Assembly: GCF_029894425.1 (NCBI RefSeq)
Contig: NZ_JARXYJ010000001.1
Span: 4,154,001-4,218,000, forward strand
Reading direction: 5' to 3'
Length of the DNA stretch: 64,000 nt
Origin: Streptomyces sp. SAI-127
Lineage (GTDB): Bacteria > Actinomycetota > Actinomycetes > Streptomycetales > Streptomycetaceae
Shown: positions 47,376 through 55,624 of the stretch, one piece after another
How the letters are laid out: the number at the start of each line of letters is the position of its first letter
Position numbering within the stretch: position 1 is the first letter of the stretch
The notes under the pieces: model-generated
What the model saw: only the letters and a program-made list of their open reading frames with translations
Database searches by the model: none
What the model was told of the DNA's origin: nothing
Translations under genes and position numbers: made by a program

Positions 47376-49028
47376 TCAGCTCAGCCGGTCCGCGAGCGCC
47401 TTGAACCGCGTCCAGGTCAGGGCGGGCTTCCCCGGATCCCACAGCTTCTGCACGGTCGCCCGCAGCGGCATCCGGATGCCTGTCGCGACCTGGTCCTGCG
47501 TCTGCGCGTTCGGGAAGTCGCACCACACCGCGAAGTAGCCGCCGAGGATCTGGCTGTCGTACTTCGAGGGGACGGGTGTCGTTCCGCGGATGACTCGCGG
47601 GGTCCACTCCTCGTAGATCCGCTGTCCCGTCGGATAGTAGAACTGGTTGGGCTGCCCGAGGACGTAGTAGAGGAACTTGTCGTTGTAGTTGACGACCTTG
47701 CGCCCCGCGCTCAGATACTCCACCGGCTGCCGGGCGCCTATCTCCTTGCCCGTCCAGTACCCCACCCGGATGTCGTCGGCGGCGCGGACGGACGTCCCCC
47801 GGAAGAATCCGTCGTTCCACGCGATCGGGGCCCGGCCGTGCGCCCGGACGGTGTCGGCGCGGTCGTTGAGCCAGCCCGTGGTCAGGTCCTCGACGGTGGC
47901 GCCGGCGCCGTAGGCCTCCCTGGCGGCGGCGGCGAGCTGCGGGTAGGTCGCCTCCGGGTCGGACACCATGAGCGCGCGGTACTCGTCGCCGCCGAGGTGC
48001 CAGTCGGCGCCGGGGAAAAGGCCGGCGTACTCGTTCAGCAGGTCGTCGACGATCTTGGCGGAAGCGGGGTTGGAGATGTCGACGGCCCCGCGCGCCACGT
48101 TCCCCGCCCCGCTGCGCAGCTGGAGCTCCGGGTGGGCGGCGATGACGGCCCCCAGGTGTCCGGGCGAGTCGATCTCCGGTACGACGGTGATGTGCCGCTG
48201 CGCCGCGAGGGCGACGATCCTCTTCACCTGCGCCTTGGTCAGGTGCTCCCTCGACACGATCTCCGGGTGCGAGTCGGACTCGATCCGCCACGCCTGGTCG
48301 TCGGAGAAGTGCAGCTGGAGCCGGTTGAACTTCAGGTCGCCCAGCTCCCGGACCCGGTCCTCGATCCAGCCGGCCGTGAAGTTCTTGCGCGCGATGTCCA
48401 GGAGGAACCCGCGCACCGGCTTGGCGGGCTCGTCGCGCACGACGCCCTCCGGCGCCGTGGCGCCACCGTGCACCGCCTGCTTGAGCGTGCGGGTGCCGTA
48501 GAACACCCCCGCGTCGTCCGGCCCGCTGATGGCGACCCGCCCGCCGCGCACGGTCATGCGGTACGACTCCGGGTTCGCGCCCTTCCCGGCATTGACCGAG
48601 AGGCGTACGTCCCCGGCGCGTATGTCGTCCTTCCGCCCGGCGTACGTCAGCCCCAGCTCACCGGCGAGGAGACGCCCTTCGTCGGCGAGGCCGGCGTTGT
48701 TCACGACCACGCGCCGGCCGGGGGCGGGACGCCAACCGGGACCGCGCTCCGGGGTGTGGACGCGCACGGCCGGGATGGTGCGGGGTGTGCTGGACAGGGG
48801 GTACGACCGGGTGGGGCTGGGGGTCGGGCTCGGGGCCCTCGAAGGGGTCGGCGCGCCTTCCACTCTGCCGCCCATGGGTGACTCGGCCTGGGACCGGGCC
48901 GATCCGGCCGGGCCGCTGTCACTGCCCGCCCACAGACCGAGACCCACCCCGGCCGCGACGGTGACGGCGACCGCCCCGACGATCAGCCCTCGTGCCTGCT
49001 TCTCCGTTCGCTTCCTGTGCTGGCTCAC
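47376..49028 (-). CDS. Secreted GH20 beta-N-acetylhexosaminidase
   Basis: The 550-aa protein has a membrane-spanning signal anchor (GLIVGAVAVTVAAGVGLGLW), a Pro/Ser/Thr linker, a GH20b-type domain (VVVNNAGLADEGRLLAGELG) and the catalytic barrel with VRGFLLDIARKNFTAGWIED, LQLHFSDDQAWRIESDSHPE, VPEIDSPGHLGAVIAAHPEL and the acid-base pair in DWHLGGDEYRAL. It would remove terminal GlcNAc or GalNAc residues from chitin or wall fragments. All catalytic positions look intact. GTG 49028 has a minus-strand TAGGTT box 6 nt upstream, suggesting a leaderless mRNA. Confidence 0.92.
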   Translation of the reverse strand: MSQHRKRTEKQARGLIVGAVAVTVAAGVGLGLWAGSDSGPAGSARSQAESPMGGRVEGAPTPSRAPSPTPSPTRSYPLSSTPRTIPAVRVHTPERGPGWRPAPGRRVVVNNAGLADEGRLLAGELGLTYAGRKDDIRAGDVRLSVNAGKGANPESYRMTVRGGRVAISGPDDAGVFYGTRTLKQAVHGGATAPEGVVRDEPAKPVRGFLLDIARKNFTAGWIEDRVRELGDLKFNRLQLHFSDDQAWRIESDSHPEIVSREHLTKAQVKRIVALAAQRHITVVPEIDSPGHLGAVIAAHPELQLRSGAGNVARGAVDISNPASAKIVDDLLNEYAGLFPGADWHLGGDEYRALMVSDPEATYPQLAAAAREAYGAGATVEDLTTGWLNDRADTVRAHGRAPIAWNDGFFRGTSVRAADDIRVGYWTGKEIGARQPVEYLSAGRKVVNYNDKFLYYVLGQPNQFYYPTGQRIYEEWTPRVIRGTTPVPSKYDSQILGGYFAVWCDFPNAQTQDQVATGIRMPLRATVQKLWDPGKPALTWTRFKALADRLS

Positions 49029-49183
49029 ATCGCCAACCTAGGGCCTTGTGAGTGAGGACCGCGTCCCGGACCCGTACCGAAACTCCCCCGTGCGGGTGAA
49101 ATTCGGGCATCCGTCGGACAGATCATGTCCACTCTCGATAACGTAACGTCACACCGCTCACAGCTTCCCCTGCCGAAACACAC

Positions 49184-49696
49184 GTGACGCCCACACATTC
49201 TCCTGGCCGACTGGCCATACCGTGCCTGCCCACCGTCCTGGACGCCTTCAACATCGCGCCCGCCGACGAGGCCAGGCTCCTTCTCCTGGACTGCCTGCGC
49301 AGCCTCCGCTGGGCGGAGCGGGTCACGGCCCACCGCCCCTATCCGACCGTGGAAGCGCTGCTGGCCGCGTCGGACGAGGCGGCGTACGACCTGACCGTGT
49401 CGGATCTCTCCGAGGCCCTGGCGGCCGAGAAGCTCCCCGTGGTGCCCGAGGGGGCGTATTCGGCAGCCCACATGGCCATGGACGCAGCCCAGGCTGCCTA
49501 CGCGGCCCGCTTCGGCCACGCCTTCGTCATCTGCCTGGACGGCCTGCCCGCCGCTGAGGCCTTGGACCATGCACTGGCAGGCATCCGGTCACGATTGACA
49601 AACGATCCGGAGGACGAGCGAGTGGTGGCGGCAGAGGAACTCCGCCGCATCGCGAGGGGCCGGTTGGTGTCCTCCCTCAGGGGCGCGGGGCTGTAG
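49184..49696 (+). CDS. OHCU-decarboxylase-fold protein lacking the usual catalytic motifs
   Basis: The 170-aa protein follows the pattern of 2-oxo-4-hydroxy-4-carboxy-5-ureidoimidazoline decarboxylase (urate breakdown): FNIAPADEARLLLLDCLRSL, WAERVTAHRPYPTVEALLAA, DLSEALAAEKL, YAARFGHAFVICLDG and RRIARGRLVSSL. However, the HPRIG segment with the catalytic His, expected after DLSEALA, reads AEKLPVVPEG, and the SxxEQ segment reads AYSAAHMAMD. It is therefore probably not an active decarboxylase. GTG 49184 lacks a clear ribosome-binding site. No other purine-degradation gene is nearby. It precedes sdhC by 200 bp. Confidence 0.72.
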   Translation: MTPTHSPGRLAIPCLPTVLDAFNIAPADEARLLLLDCLRSLRWAERVTAHRPYPTVEALLAASDEAAYDLTVSDLSEALAAEKLPVVPEGAYSAAHMAMDAAQAAYAARFGHAFVICLDGLPAAEALDHALAGIRSRLTNDPEDERVVAAEELRRIARGRLVSSLRGAGL

Positions 49697-49804
49697 TCGG
49701 CACATAAGCGTCGAGACCACCCCATTAGCCTCCGAGTACCCCCATCTGCGTGCCACTTTGATCACACAGGTAGGCCCCGGCTAAGCCCAGCGGCAGCGCA
49801 TCGC

Positions 49805-49890
49805 TACGATGCTGGGGGCCGGTGGACCGTACCCGGCCGGGCCCGACCGACAGCACAAGCCGGCAGGCCCCGATAATCGCTCCCGGAGGG
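49805..49890 (+). promoter_or_regulatory. Upstream region and RBS of the sdh operon
   Basis: TACGAT (49805-49810) is a -10 candidate about 85 bp before sdhC, in the 200-bp gap after the OHCU-like gene. GGAGGG (49885-49890) is 6 nt before GTG 49897 and decides the sdhC start. I found no hairpin strong enough to call a terminator or riboswitch here. Confidence 0.4.
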
Positions 49891-49896
49891 ACTTCC

Positions 49897-50277
49897 GTGC
49901 CGGCTGGAACGCTGTACCGCGGCCGGGAAGGAATGTGGTCCTGGGTGGCTCATCGAGTCACCGGCGTCCTCATCTTCTTCTTCCTGTTCGTTCACGTGCT
50001 GGACACCGCTCTCGTCCGTGTCTCCCCCGAGGACTACGACAAGGTCGTAGCCACGTACAAGACCCCGCTCGTCGCGTGTCTGGAGTACGGCCTCGTCGCG
50101 GCCATCCTCTTCCACGCGCTCAACGGCCTGCGCGTCATCGCCGTCGACTTCTGGTCGAAGGGCCCGCGCTACCAGAAGCAGATGTTCTGGTCCGTCGTAG
50201 GCCTGTGGGTCGTGCTCATGATCGGGGCGATCTACCCCGTCCTCGGCCACGCCGCTCGTGAACTGTTCGGGAGCTGA
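49897..50277 (+). CDS. sdhC: Succinate dehydrogenase cytochrome b556 subunit
   Basis: The 126-aa membrane anchor starts MPAGTLYRGREGMWSWVAHR and has three transmembrane helices. SWVAHRVTGVLIFFFLFVHV contains the conserved Ser, Arg and the haem-ligand His of helix 1; FHALNGLRVIAVDFW is the family signature with a His and Arg. It carries electrons from the iron-sulfur subunit to quinone. GTG 49897 is supported by GGAGGG 6 nt upstream; the open frame upstream from 49822 is not conserved. It is the first gene of the four-gene sdhCDAB operon, with sdhD beginning 5 bp after its stop. Confidence 0.95.
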   Translation: MPAGTLYRGREGMWSWVAHRVTGVLIFFFLFVHVLDTALVRVSPEDYDKVVATYKTPLVACLEYGLVAAILFHALNGLRVIAVDFWSKGPRYQKQMFWSVVGLWVVLMIGAIYPVLGHAARELFGS

Positions 50278-50282
50278 CACCG

Positions 50283-50765
50283 ATGGCGACCACTGAAACC
50301 ACCGCTTCCGGTATCGGCCCCGTAGAGGGCGACTCCGGCTACGGCGTCGACAACCCGGCGCCCCTCATCGAGGCCCCGCGCAAGCGCACCAAGAAGACGC
50401 CTCGCTCCACCCGCGGCAACTTCGAGATGGCCGCATGGCTGTTCATGCGTCTGTCGGGTGTCGTGCTGGTCGTCCTGGTCATCGGCCACCTGCTGATCCA
50501 GCTGGTGCTGGACGGCGGCGTGTCGAAGATCGGCTTCGCGTTCGTCGCGGGCCGCTGGGCGTCCCCGTTCTGGCAGGTCTGGGACCTGTTGATGCTGTGG
50601 CTCGCGATGCTGCACGGCGCCAACGGTCTGCGCACGATCATCAACGACTACGCGGAGCGCCCGAACACCCGCCTGTGGCTCAAGGGCCTGCTCTACACCG
50701 CCACGGTGTTCACCATCCTGCTCGGCACGCTGGTGATCTTCACCTTCGACCCGAACATCCGCTAG
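50283..50765 (+). CDS. sdhD: Succinate dehydrogenase hydrophobic membrane anchor subunit
   Basis: The 160-aa protein has a long polar N-terminus (about 45 aa), then [20 protein letters not shown] opening helix 1 and three hydrophobic helices. [20 protein letters not shown] carries the His and the Gly-Leu-Arg signature shared with the sdhC product. With SdhC it binds haem b and the quinone. sdhC ends 5 bp upstream and sdhA starts 19 bp downstream, so the operon is tight. The extended acidic and basic N-terminus is common in Streptomyces SdhD proteins. Confidence 0.94.
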   Translation: MATTETTASGIGPVEGDSGYGVDNPAPLIEAPRKRTKKTPRSTRGNFEMAAWLFMRLSGVVLVVLVIGHLLIQLVLDGGVSKIGFAFVAGRWASPFWQVWDLLMLWLAMLHGANGLRTIINDYAERPNTRLWLKGLLYTATVFTILLGTLVIFTFDPNIR

Positions 50766-50784
50766 GCACGGGGCTGCGAGAATC

Positions 50785-52539
50785 ATGAAGATCCACAAGT
50801 ACGACACCGTCATCGTCGGCGCCGGTGGCGCGGGCATGCGCGCGGCCATCGAGTCGACGAAGCGCAGCCGCACCGCCGTGCTGACCAAGCTCTACCCCAC
50901 CCGCTCCCACACGGGCGCCGCGCAGGGCGGCATGGCCGCCGCGCTGGCGAACGTGGAGGAGGACAACTGGGAGTGGCACACCTTCGACACGGTCAAGGGC
51001 GGTGACTACCTGGTCGACCAGGACGCCGCCGAGATCCTGGCGAAGGAGGCCATCGACTCGGTCCTCGACCTGGAGAAGATGGGCCTGCCGTTCAACCGCA
51101 CGCCCAACGGGACGATCGACCAGCGCCGCTTCGGCGGTCACAGCCGGAACCACGGCGAGGCCCCGGTCCGCCGTTCCTGCTACGCGGCCGACCGCACCGG
51201 CCACATGATCCTCCAGACGCTGTACCAGAACTGCGTCAAGGAGGGCGTGGAGTTCTTCAACGAGTTCTACGTCCTGGACCAGCTGATCACCGAGGTCGAC
51301 GGCGTCAAGCGCTCGGCCGGTGTCATCGCGTACGAACTCGCCACCGGCGAGATCCACGTCTTCCAGGCGAAGGCCGTGATCTACGCGTCCGGCGGCTGCG
51401 GCAAGTTCTTCAAGGTGACGTCCAACGCGCACACGCTGACCGGTGACGGCCAGGCCGCGGTCTACCGTCGCGGGCTGCCGCTGGAGGACATGGAGTTCTT
51501 CCAGTTCCACCCGACCGGCATCTGGCGCATGGGCATCCTGCTGACGGAGGGCGCCCGCGGTGAGGGCGGCATCCTCCGCAACAAGGACGGCGAGCGCTTC
51601 ATGGAGAAGTACGCGCCGGTCATGAAGGACCTCGCGTCCCGTGACGTCGTATCGCGGTCGATCTACACCGAGATCCGCGAGGGCCGGGGCTGCGGCCCCG
51701 AGGGTGACCACGTCTACCTGGACCTGACTCACCTCCCCCCGGAGCAGCTGGACGCCAAGCTGCCCGACATCACCGAGTTCGCGCGCACCTACCTGGGCAT
51801 CGAGCCGTACACGGACCCGATCCCGATCCAGCCCACCGCGCACTACGCGATGGGCGGCATCCCGACGAACGTCGAGGGTGAGGTGCTGGCGGACAACACC
51901 ACGGTCGTCCCGGGCCTGTACGCGGCCGGCGAGGTCGCCTGCGTGTCCGTGCACGGCGCCAACCGCCTCGGCACGAACTCGCTCCTCGACATCAACGTGT
52001 TCGGCAAGCGGGCCGGTATCGCCGCCGCCGAGTACTCCCAGAAGGCCGACTACGTCGAGCTGCCCGAGGACCCGGCGCGGCTGGTGCTCGACCAGGTCGA
52101 GCGGCTCCGCGACGCCACCGGCACCGAGCGCGTGTCGGTACTGCGCCGCGAGCTGCAGGAGACCATGGACGCGAACGTCATGGTGTTCCGCACCGAGCAG
52201 ACGATCAAGACGGCGGTCGAGAAGATCGCGGAGCTGCGCGAGCGCTACAAGAACGTCTCGATCCAGGACAAGGGCCGGCGTTTCAACACGGACCTGCTGG
52301 AAGCGATCGAGCTCGGCAACCTGCTGGACCTCGCCGAGGTCATGGCGGTCTCCGCGCTGGCCCGCAAGGAGTCCCGCGGCGGTCACTACCGCGAGGACTA
52401 CCCGAACCGCGACGACGTCAACTTCATGCGCCACACCATGGCGTACCGCGAGGTGGGCGACGACGGCACCGAGTCCATCCGTCTCGACTACAAGCCGGTC
52501 GTCCAGACCCGCTACCAGCCGATGGAGCGTAAGTACTGA
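50785..52539 (+). CDS. sdhA: Succinate dehydrogenase flavoprotein subunit
   Basis: The 584-aa catalytic subunit oxidises succinate to fumarate in the TCA cycle at the inner face of the membrane. The FAD motif is [20 protein letters not shown]; the covalent-FAD His lies in [18 protein letters not shown]; the substrate site includes [20 protein letters not shown] and [12 protein letters not shown] with the catalytic Arg; [20 protein letters not shown] is the second FAD segment. Length is normal for the bacterial enzyme. Its stop shares bases with the sdhB start (TGATG), indicating coupled translation and equal amounts of the two subunits. Confidence 0.97.
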   Translation: MKIHKYDTVIVGAGGAGMRAAIESTKRSRTAVLTKLYPTRSHTGAAQGGMAAALANVEEDNWEWHTFDTVKGGDYLVDQDAAEILAKEAIDSVLDLEKMGLPFNRTPNGTIDQRRFGGHSRNHGEAPVRRSCYAADRTGHMILQTLYQNCVKEGVEFFNEFYVLDQLITEVDGVKRSAGVIAYELATGEIHVFQAKAVIYASGGCGKFFKVTSNAHTLTGDGQAAVYRRGLPLEDMEFFQFHPTGIWRMGILLTEGARGEGGILRNKDGERFMEKYAPVMKDLASRDVVSRSIYTEIREGRGCGPEGDHVYLDLTHLPPEQLDAKLPDITEFARTYLGIEPYTDPIPIQPTAHYAMGGIPTNVEGEVLADNTTVVPGLYAAGEVACVSVHGANRLGTNSLLDINVFGKRAGIAAAEYSQKADYVELPEDPARLVLDQVERLRDATGTERVSVLRRELQETMDANVMVFRTEQTIKTAVEKIAELRERYKNVSIQDKGRRFNTDLLEAIELGNLLDLAEVMAVSALARKESRGGHYREDYPNRDDVNFMRHTMAYREVGDDGTESIRLDYKPVVQTRYQPMERKY

Positions 52540-53318
52540 TGGCAACCCCGACCCTGGACAAGGCGGACGCGGCCGGCACGCCCGAGCCCGGCTTCGCCGA
52601 CTCCCCGTACATCACGGCCACCTTCCGCATCCGCCGCTTCAACTCGGAGGTCTCGGCTGAAGCGACCTGGGAAGACTTCCAGGTGGAGATCGACCCGAAG
52701 GAACGCGTCCTCGACGCCCTCCACAAGATCAAGTGGGAGCTGGACGGCACGCTGACCTTCCGCCGTTCCTGCGCGCACGGCATCTGCGGCTCGGACGCCA
52801 TGCGGATCAACGGCAAGAACCGCCTCGCCTGCAAGACCCTGATCAAGGACCTCAACCCCGAGAAGCCGATCACGGTCGAGGCCATAAAGGGCCTGACGGT
52901 CCTGAAGGACCTCGTGGTCGACATGGAGCCGTTCTTCCAGGCCTACCGCGACGTGATGCCCTTCCTGATCACGAAGGACACGAACGAGCCGACGCGCGAA
53001 CGCTTCCAGACGGCCGAGGACCGCGAACGCTTCGACGACACGACGAAGTGCATCCTCTGCGCGGCCTGCACGTCCTCGTGCCCGGTCTTCTGGAACGACG
53101 GCCAGTACTTCGGCCCCGCGGCCATCGTCAACGCCCACCGCTTCATCTTCGACAGCCGTGACGAGGCGGGCGAGCAGCGACTGGAGATCCTCAACGACCG
53201 GGACGGCGTGTGGCGCTGCCGCACGACGTTCAACTGCACGGACGCGTGCCCGCGCGGCATCGAGGTCACGAAGGCGATCCAGGAAGTGAAGAGGGCGCTG
53301 ATCACTCGGCGTTACTGA
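52539..53318 (+). CDS. sdhB: Succinate dehydrogenase iron-sulfur subunit
   Basis: The 259-aa subunit relays electrons from SdhA to quinone. The [2Fe-2S] cluster Cys are in FRRSCAHGICGSDAMRINGK and the following NRLACKTL; the [4Fe-4S] cluster is bound by KCILCAACTSSCPVFW; the [3Fe-4S] cluster by CTDACPRGIEVTKAI together with the preceding WRCRTTFN. All cluster ligands are present. The ATG overlaps the sdhA stop. A strong terminator follows, closing the operon. No frdCD-like extra genes are present. Confidence 0.97.
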   Translation: MATPTLDKADAAGTPEPGFADSPYITATFRIRRFNSEVSAEATWEDFQVEIDPKERVLDALHKIKWELDGTLTFRRSCAHGICGSDAMRINGKNRLACKTLIKDLNPEKPITVEAIKGLTVLKDLVVDMEPFFQAYRDVMPFLITKDTNEPTRERFQTAEDRERFDDTTKCILCAACTSSCPVFWNDGQYFGPAAIVNAHRFIFDSRDEAGEQRLEILNDRDGVWRCRTTFNCTDACPRGIEVTKAIQEVKRALITRRY

Positions 53319-53342
53319 TCTCCGTTCTCCTACGGTGAGTTG

Positions 53343-53376
53343 GGCCCCGTTCCCCGGTTCGCGCCGGGGCGGGGCC
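53343..53376 (+). terminator. Terminator of the sdhCDAB operon
   Basis: GGCCCCG-TT-CCCCGG, loop TTCGCG, then CCGGGG-CGGGGCC: a 13-bp GC stem with a 2-nt bulge, 24 bp past the sdhB stop. No strong T-run follows. Confidence 0.85.
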
Positions 53377-53444
53377 ACACTCGTTCCCGGCCAACTCTCG
53401 TGTGGTCACTGTGACTTGTGGGGTTTGAGTTGCAGACTGGCCTC

Positions 53445-54230
53445 ATGGCACTCCTGAGGAAATCCGCCGCCGCGCTGTGCGCCGCCGCAGCGGTACTGCT
53501 CGCGATACCCCCCACTGCCTCCGCGACCCCCGCTCCCTACGGGACCCTGGCCCGGGAGAACTTCGACCGTCTCCCCCTCGGCCCGGTCACCGAGGGGCGC
53601 GGATGGACCGCCGATACGGCCGACGGCACGCTGAGCGTCGCCCCCAGTGCTTCGGGGCACGGGCGTGAGCTGCGGATTCGTACCGAGGGCAACGGTCGGG
53701 CCTTCCTTGTGTTCGATGAGCTCGCCCCGCCCGGCAACAGCTTCTGGGGGCGGGTGCGGCTGCGGGTCGGGGGGTTCCCCACGGCGCCCGACTGGGCGCA
53801 CTGGACCATCGCCGAGGCGTCGGGGGCGGGCTCGCCGACGCTGGTGCGTCCGCTCGGTGGGCAGTACGCGCCCACGGACGGCGCCAACTTCTGGGGCGTC
53901 GGGTCCGATCTCGGGCCCACCGGGGACTGGACCTCCTGGAAGACCTCCTCGCCGGCCGTCGGCGGGGCCTGGCAGTGCGTCGAGTTCCATCTGGACGCCA
54001 CCGACAATCGGGTCACCGTGTACCTGGACGGCGTGGAGCGGTCCGAGCTGACGGTGTCCACCAAAGTGCACGGGGGAACCGCGGACGACTTCGTCTTCCC
54101 CGCCTTCGACAAGCTGAAGCTGGGCTGGCAGCTCTATCAGGCCGACCCGACGCCGTCGTCGTACGACATCCGTATGGACGACATCGCGCTCGGCACGCGG
54201 CGCGTGGGCGGCTGCGGAAAGGGGAGCTGA
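53445..54230 (+). CDS. Secreted beta-sandwich (lectin/GH-like) protein
   Basis: The 261-aa protein has a Sec signal peptide (LLRKSAAALCAAAAVLLAIP, cleaved near ASA). The mature part is a jelly-roll beta-sandwich like polysaccharide lyases or LamG domains: LARENFDRLPLGPVTEGRGW, FWGRVRLRVGGFPTAPDWAH, WQCVEFHLDATDNRVTVYLD and FDKLKLGWQLYQADPTPSSY. I see no obvious catalytic residues, so it may be a carbohydrate-binding protein or a weak lyase. ATG 53445 is chosen at the signal peptide; the upstream GTG 53418 adds a poor N-terminus. It has its own promoter after the sdh terminator. Confidence 0.78.
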   Translation: MALLRKSAAALCAAAAVLLAIPPTASATPAPYGTLARENFDRLPLGPVTEGRGWTADTADGTLSVAPSASGHGRELRIRTEGNGRAFLVFDELAPPGNSFWGRVRLRVGGFPTAPDWAHWTIAEASGAGSPTLVRPLGGQYAPTDGANFWGVGSDLGPTGDWTSWKTSSPAVGGAWQCVEFHLDATDNRVTVYLDGVERSELTVSTKVHGGTADDFVFPAFDKLKLGWQLYQADPTPSSYDIRMDDIALGTRRVGGCGKGS

Positions 54231-54324
54231 ACCAGGGATTGCGCCCGTGTGCCGGGCGTGATCCACTTCGGCGGTCATGAGCTGGGGGCCTCTGGGGAGG
54301 GGCCGGGGGACAGGGGAGGCAGCG

Positions 54325-55605
54325 GTGCGTACCGCTGGAGAAGAGATCGTGTCGTCGTGCCCGCAGTGCGGGGTGGAGATCCGTACGGACAGACGGTTCA
54401 CCACATGGTGTGCCGCCTGCGAGTGGAACGTGGACCCACAGGGGGCCGGCAAGGAGAAGCGCGGGCTGGACAGGGTGCGCCGCGGGCTGGCGCAGCGGTA
54501 CGGCGCGCGGCTGTTCGACGAGCTGAGGGGTGGGGGCGGGGAGAGGAGCGGGCGTACCTGGTCCGGTCCGCTCGCCTACGCGCTCGCGCTCACCGTGCAC
54601 GGGCTGACCGTCGTCCTGGCCGTGGTCGGCTTGTGGGGCCTGGTCCGTGGCTGGGGCGGGCTCGGTATGGCGTTCGGGCTGTTCCTGCTGGCGCTTGCCT
54701 GGTCGCTGCGGCCGCGGCTGAACCGGCTGTCCGACGACGACCGCGTCCTGCTGCGAGGCGACGCGCCCGAGCTGTTCGCGCTCGTCGACGAGGTCGCCGC
54801 CACGCTGGGCACCCGGAGCGTGGACGCCGTCGTCGTCGACGTCGAGGCCAACGCGAGTGTCACCCATCTCGGGCTGCGGCGCCGGCTCCTGACGCTGGGG
54901 CTGCCGCTGTGGGAGGTGCTGAGCCCCCAGCAGCGGATCGCGCTCCTGGGCCACGAGCTCGGCCACTTCACCCACGGCGACACCCGGCACGGCATGGTCG
55001 TGGGAACCGCCTTCAGATCGCTGAGCACCTGGCTCTACTACGTACGGCCGATGCCGAACCCGAACGTGGTCCAGGCCGTCACCAACCTGGCCTGCGTCCC
55101 GCTCCGCCTGCTGATCACCGCCGTCATGGCGCTGCTCGACCTGCTGACCGCGCGGGCCTCCCAACGAGGTGAGTATCTGGCCGACGCCACGGCCGCCCGC
55201 ACCGGGTCCACCGAGGGAGCGGTCGGTCTGATGGACCGCCTCATGGTCACCGACTCGATCGTCACCACCCTGCAGCGCGAGACCAACAGCCGCCGGCTGC
55301 GCGGTACGGGCCGGGGCGGCGAGCAGAACGGCGACGGCCTGTGGGAGGCGCTCGTCGCCCATCTGGACTCCGTCCCGGAGTCCGAGTTCGAACGCCGGCG
55401 CCGGGTCGGGGCACTGCGCGGCCACAGCGTCGACGCGAGCCACCCGCCGACCCATCTGCGCCGCCGGCTCCTGCTGGACGGTACGCCGGTGCCCGCCGCT
55501 GTGACGGCGGACACCGCCCGGACCGAGCGCATCGGCGGTGAACTGGCGGACGTGCGCGGGACGCTGGCCCGTGAAGTCGTCAGGGACGGTTACGGAGACC
55601 AGTGA
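54325..55605 (+). CDS. M48-family zinc metalloprotease with N-terminal zinc ribbon
   Basis: The 426-aa membrane protease starts with a CPQCGVEIRTDRRFTTWCAA zinc ribbon, then two hydrophobic helices (ALALTVHGLTVVLAVVGLWG and GMAFGLFLLALAWSLRP). The catalytic motif is LLGHELGHFTHGD (HExxH), and the third zinc ligand lies in RGEYLADATAARTG. Further membrane helices occur around LACVPLRLLITAVMALLDLL. It resembles HtpX/Ste24-type proteases that degrade misfolded membrane proteins. GTG 54325 is 5 nt after GGGGAGG; ATG 54277 upstream is possible. It converges on the DUF4132 gene. Confidence 0.87.
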   Translation: MRTAGEEIVSSCPQCGVEIRTDRRFTTWCAACEWNVDPQGAGKEKRGLDRVRRGLAQRYGARLFDELRGGGGERSGRTWSGPLAYALALTVHGLTVVLAVVGLWGLVRGWGGLGMAFGLFLLALAWSLRPRLNRLSDDDRVLLRGDAPELFALVDEVAATLGTRSVDAVVVDVEANASVTHLGLRRRLLTLGLPLWEVLSPQQRIALLGHELGHFTHGDTRHGMVVGTAFRSLSTWLYYVRPMPNPNVVQAVTNLACVPLRLLITAVMALLDLLTARASQRGEYLADATAARTGSTEGAVGLMDRLMVTDSIVTTLQRETNSRRLRGTGRGGEQNGDGLWEALVAHLDSVPESEFERRRRVGALRGHSVDASHPPTHLRRRLLLDGTPVPAAVTADTARTERIGGELADVRGTLAREVVRDGYGDQ

Positions 55606-55624
55606 CGCCCCCGGGTCGGGCCGG

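Noticed and set aside
49222..49557. Alternative ORF within the OHCU-like gene
   Set aside because: It is in another frame, is Arg/Gly-rich, and the overlapping frame has recognisable family motifs.
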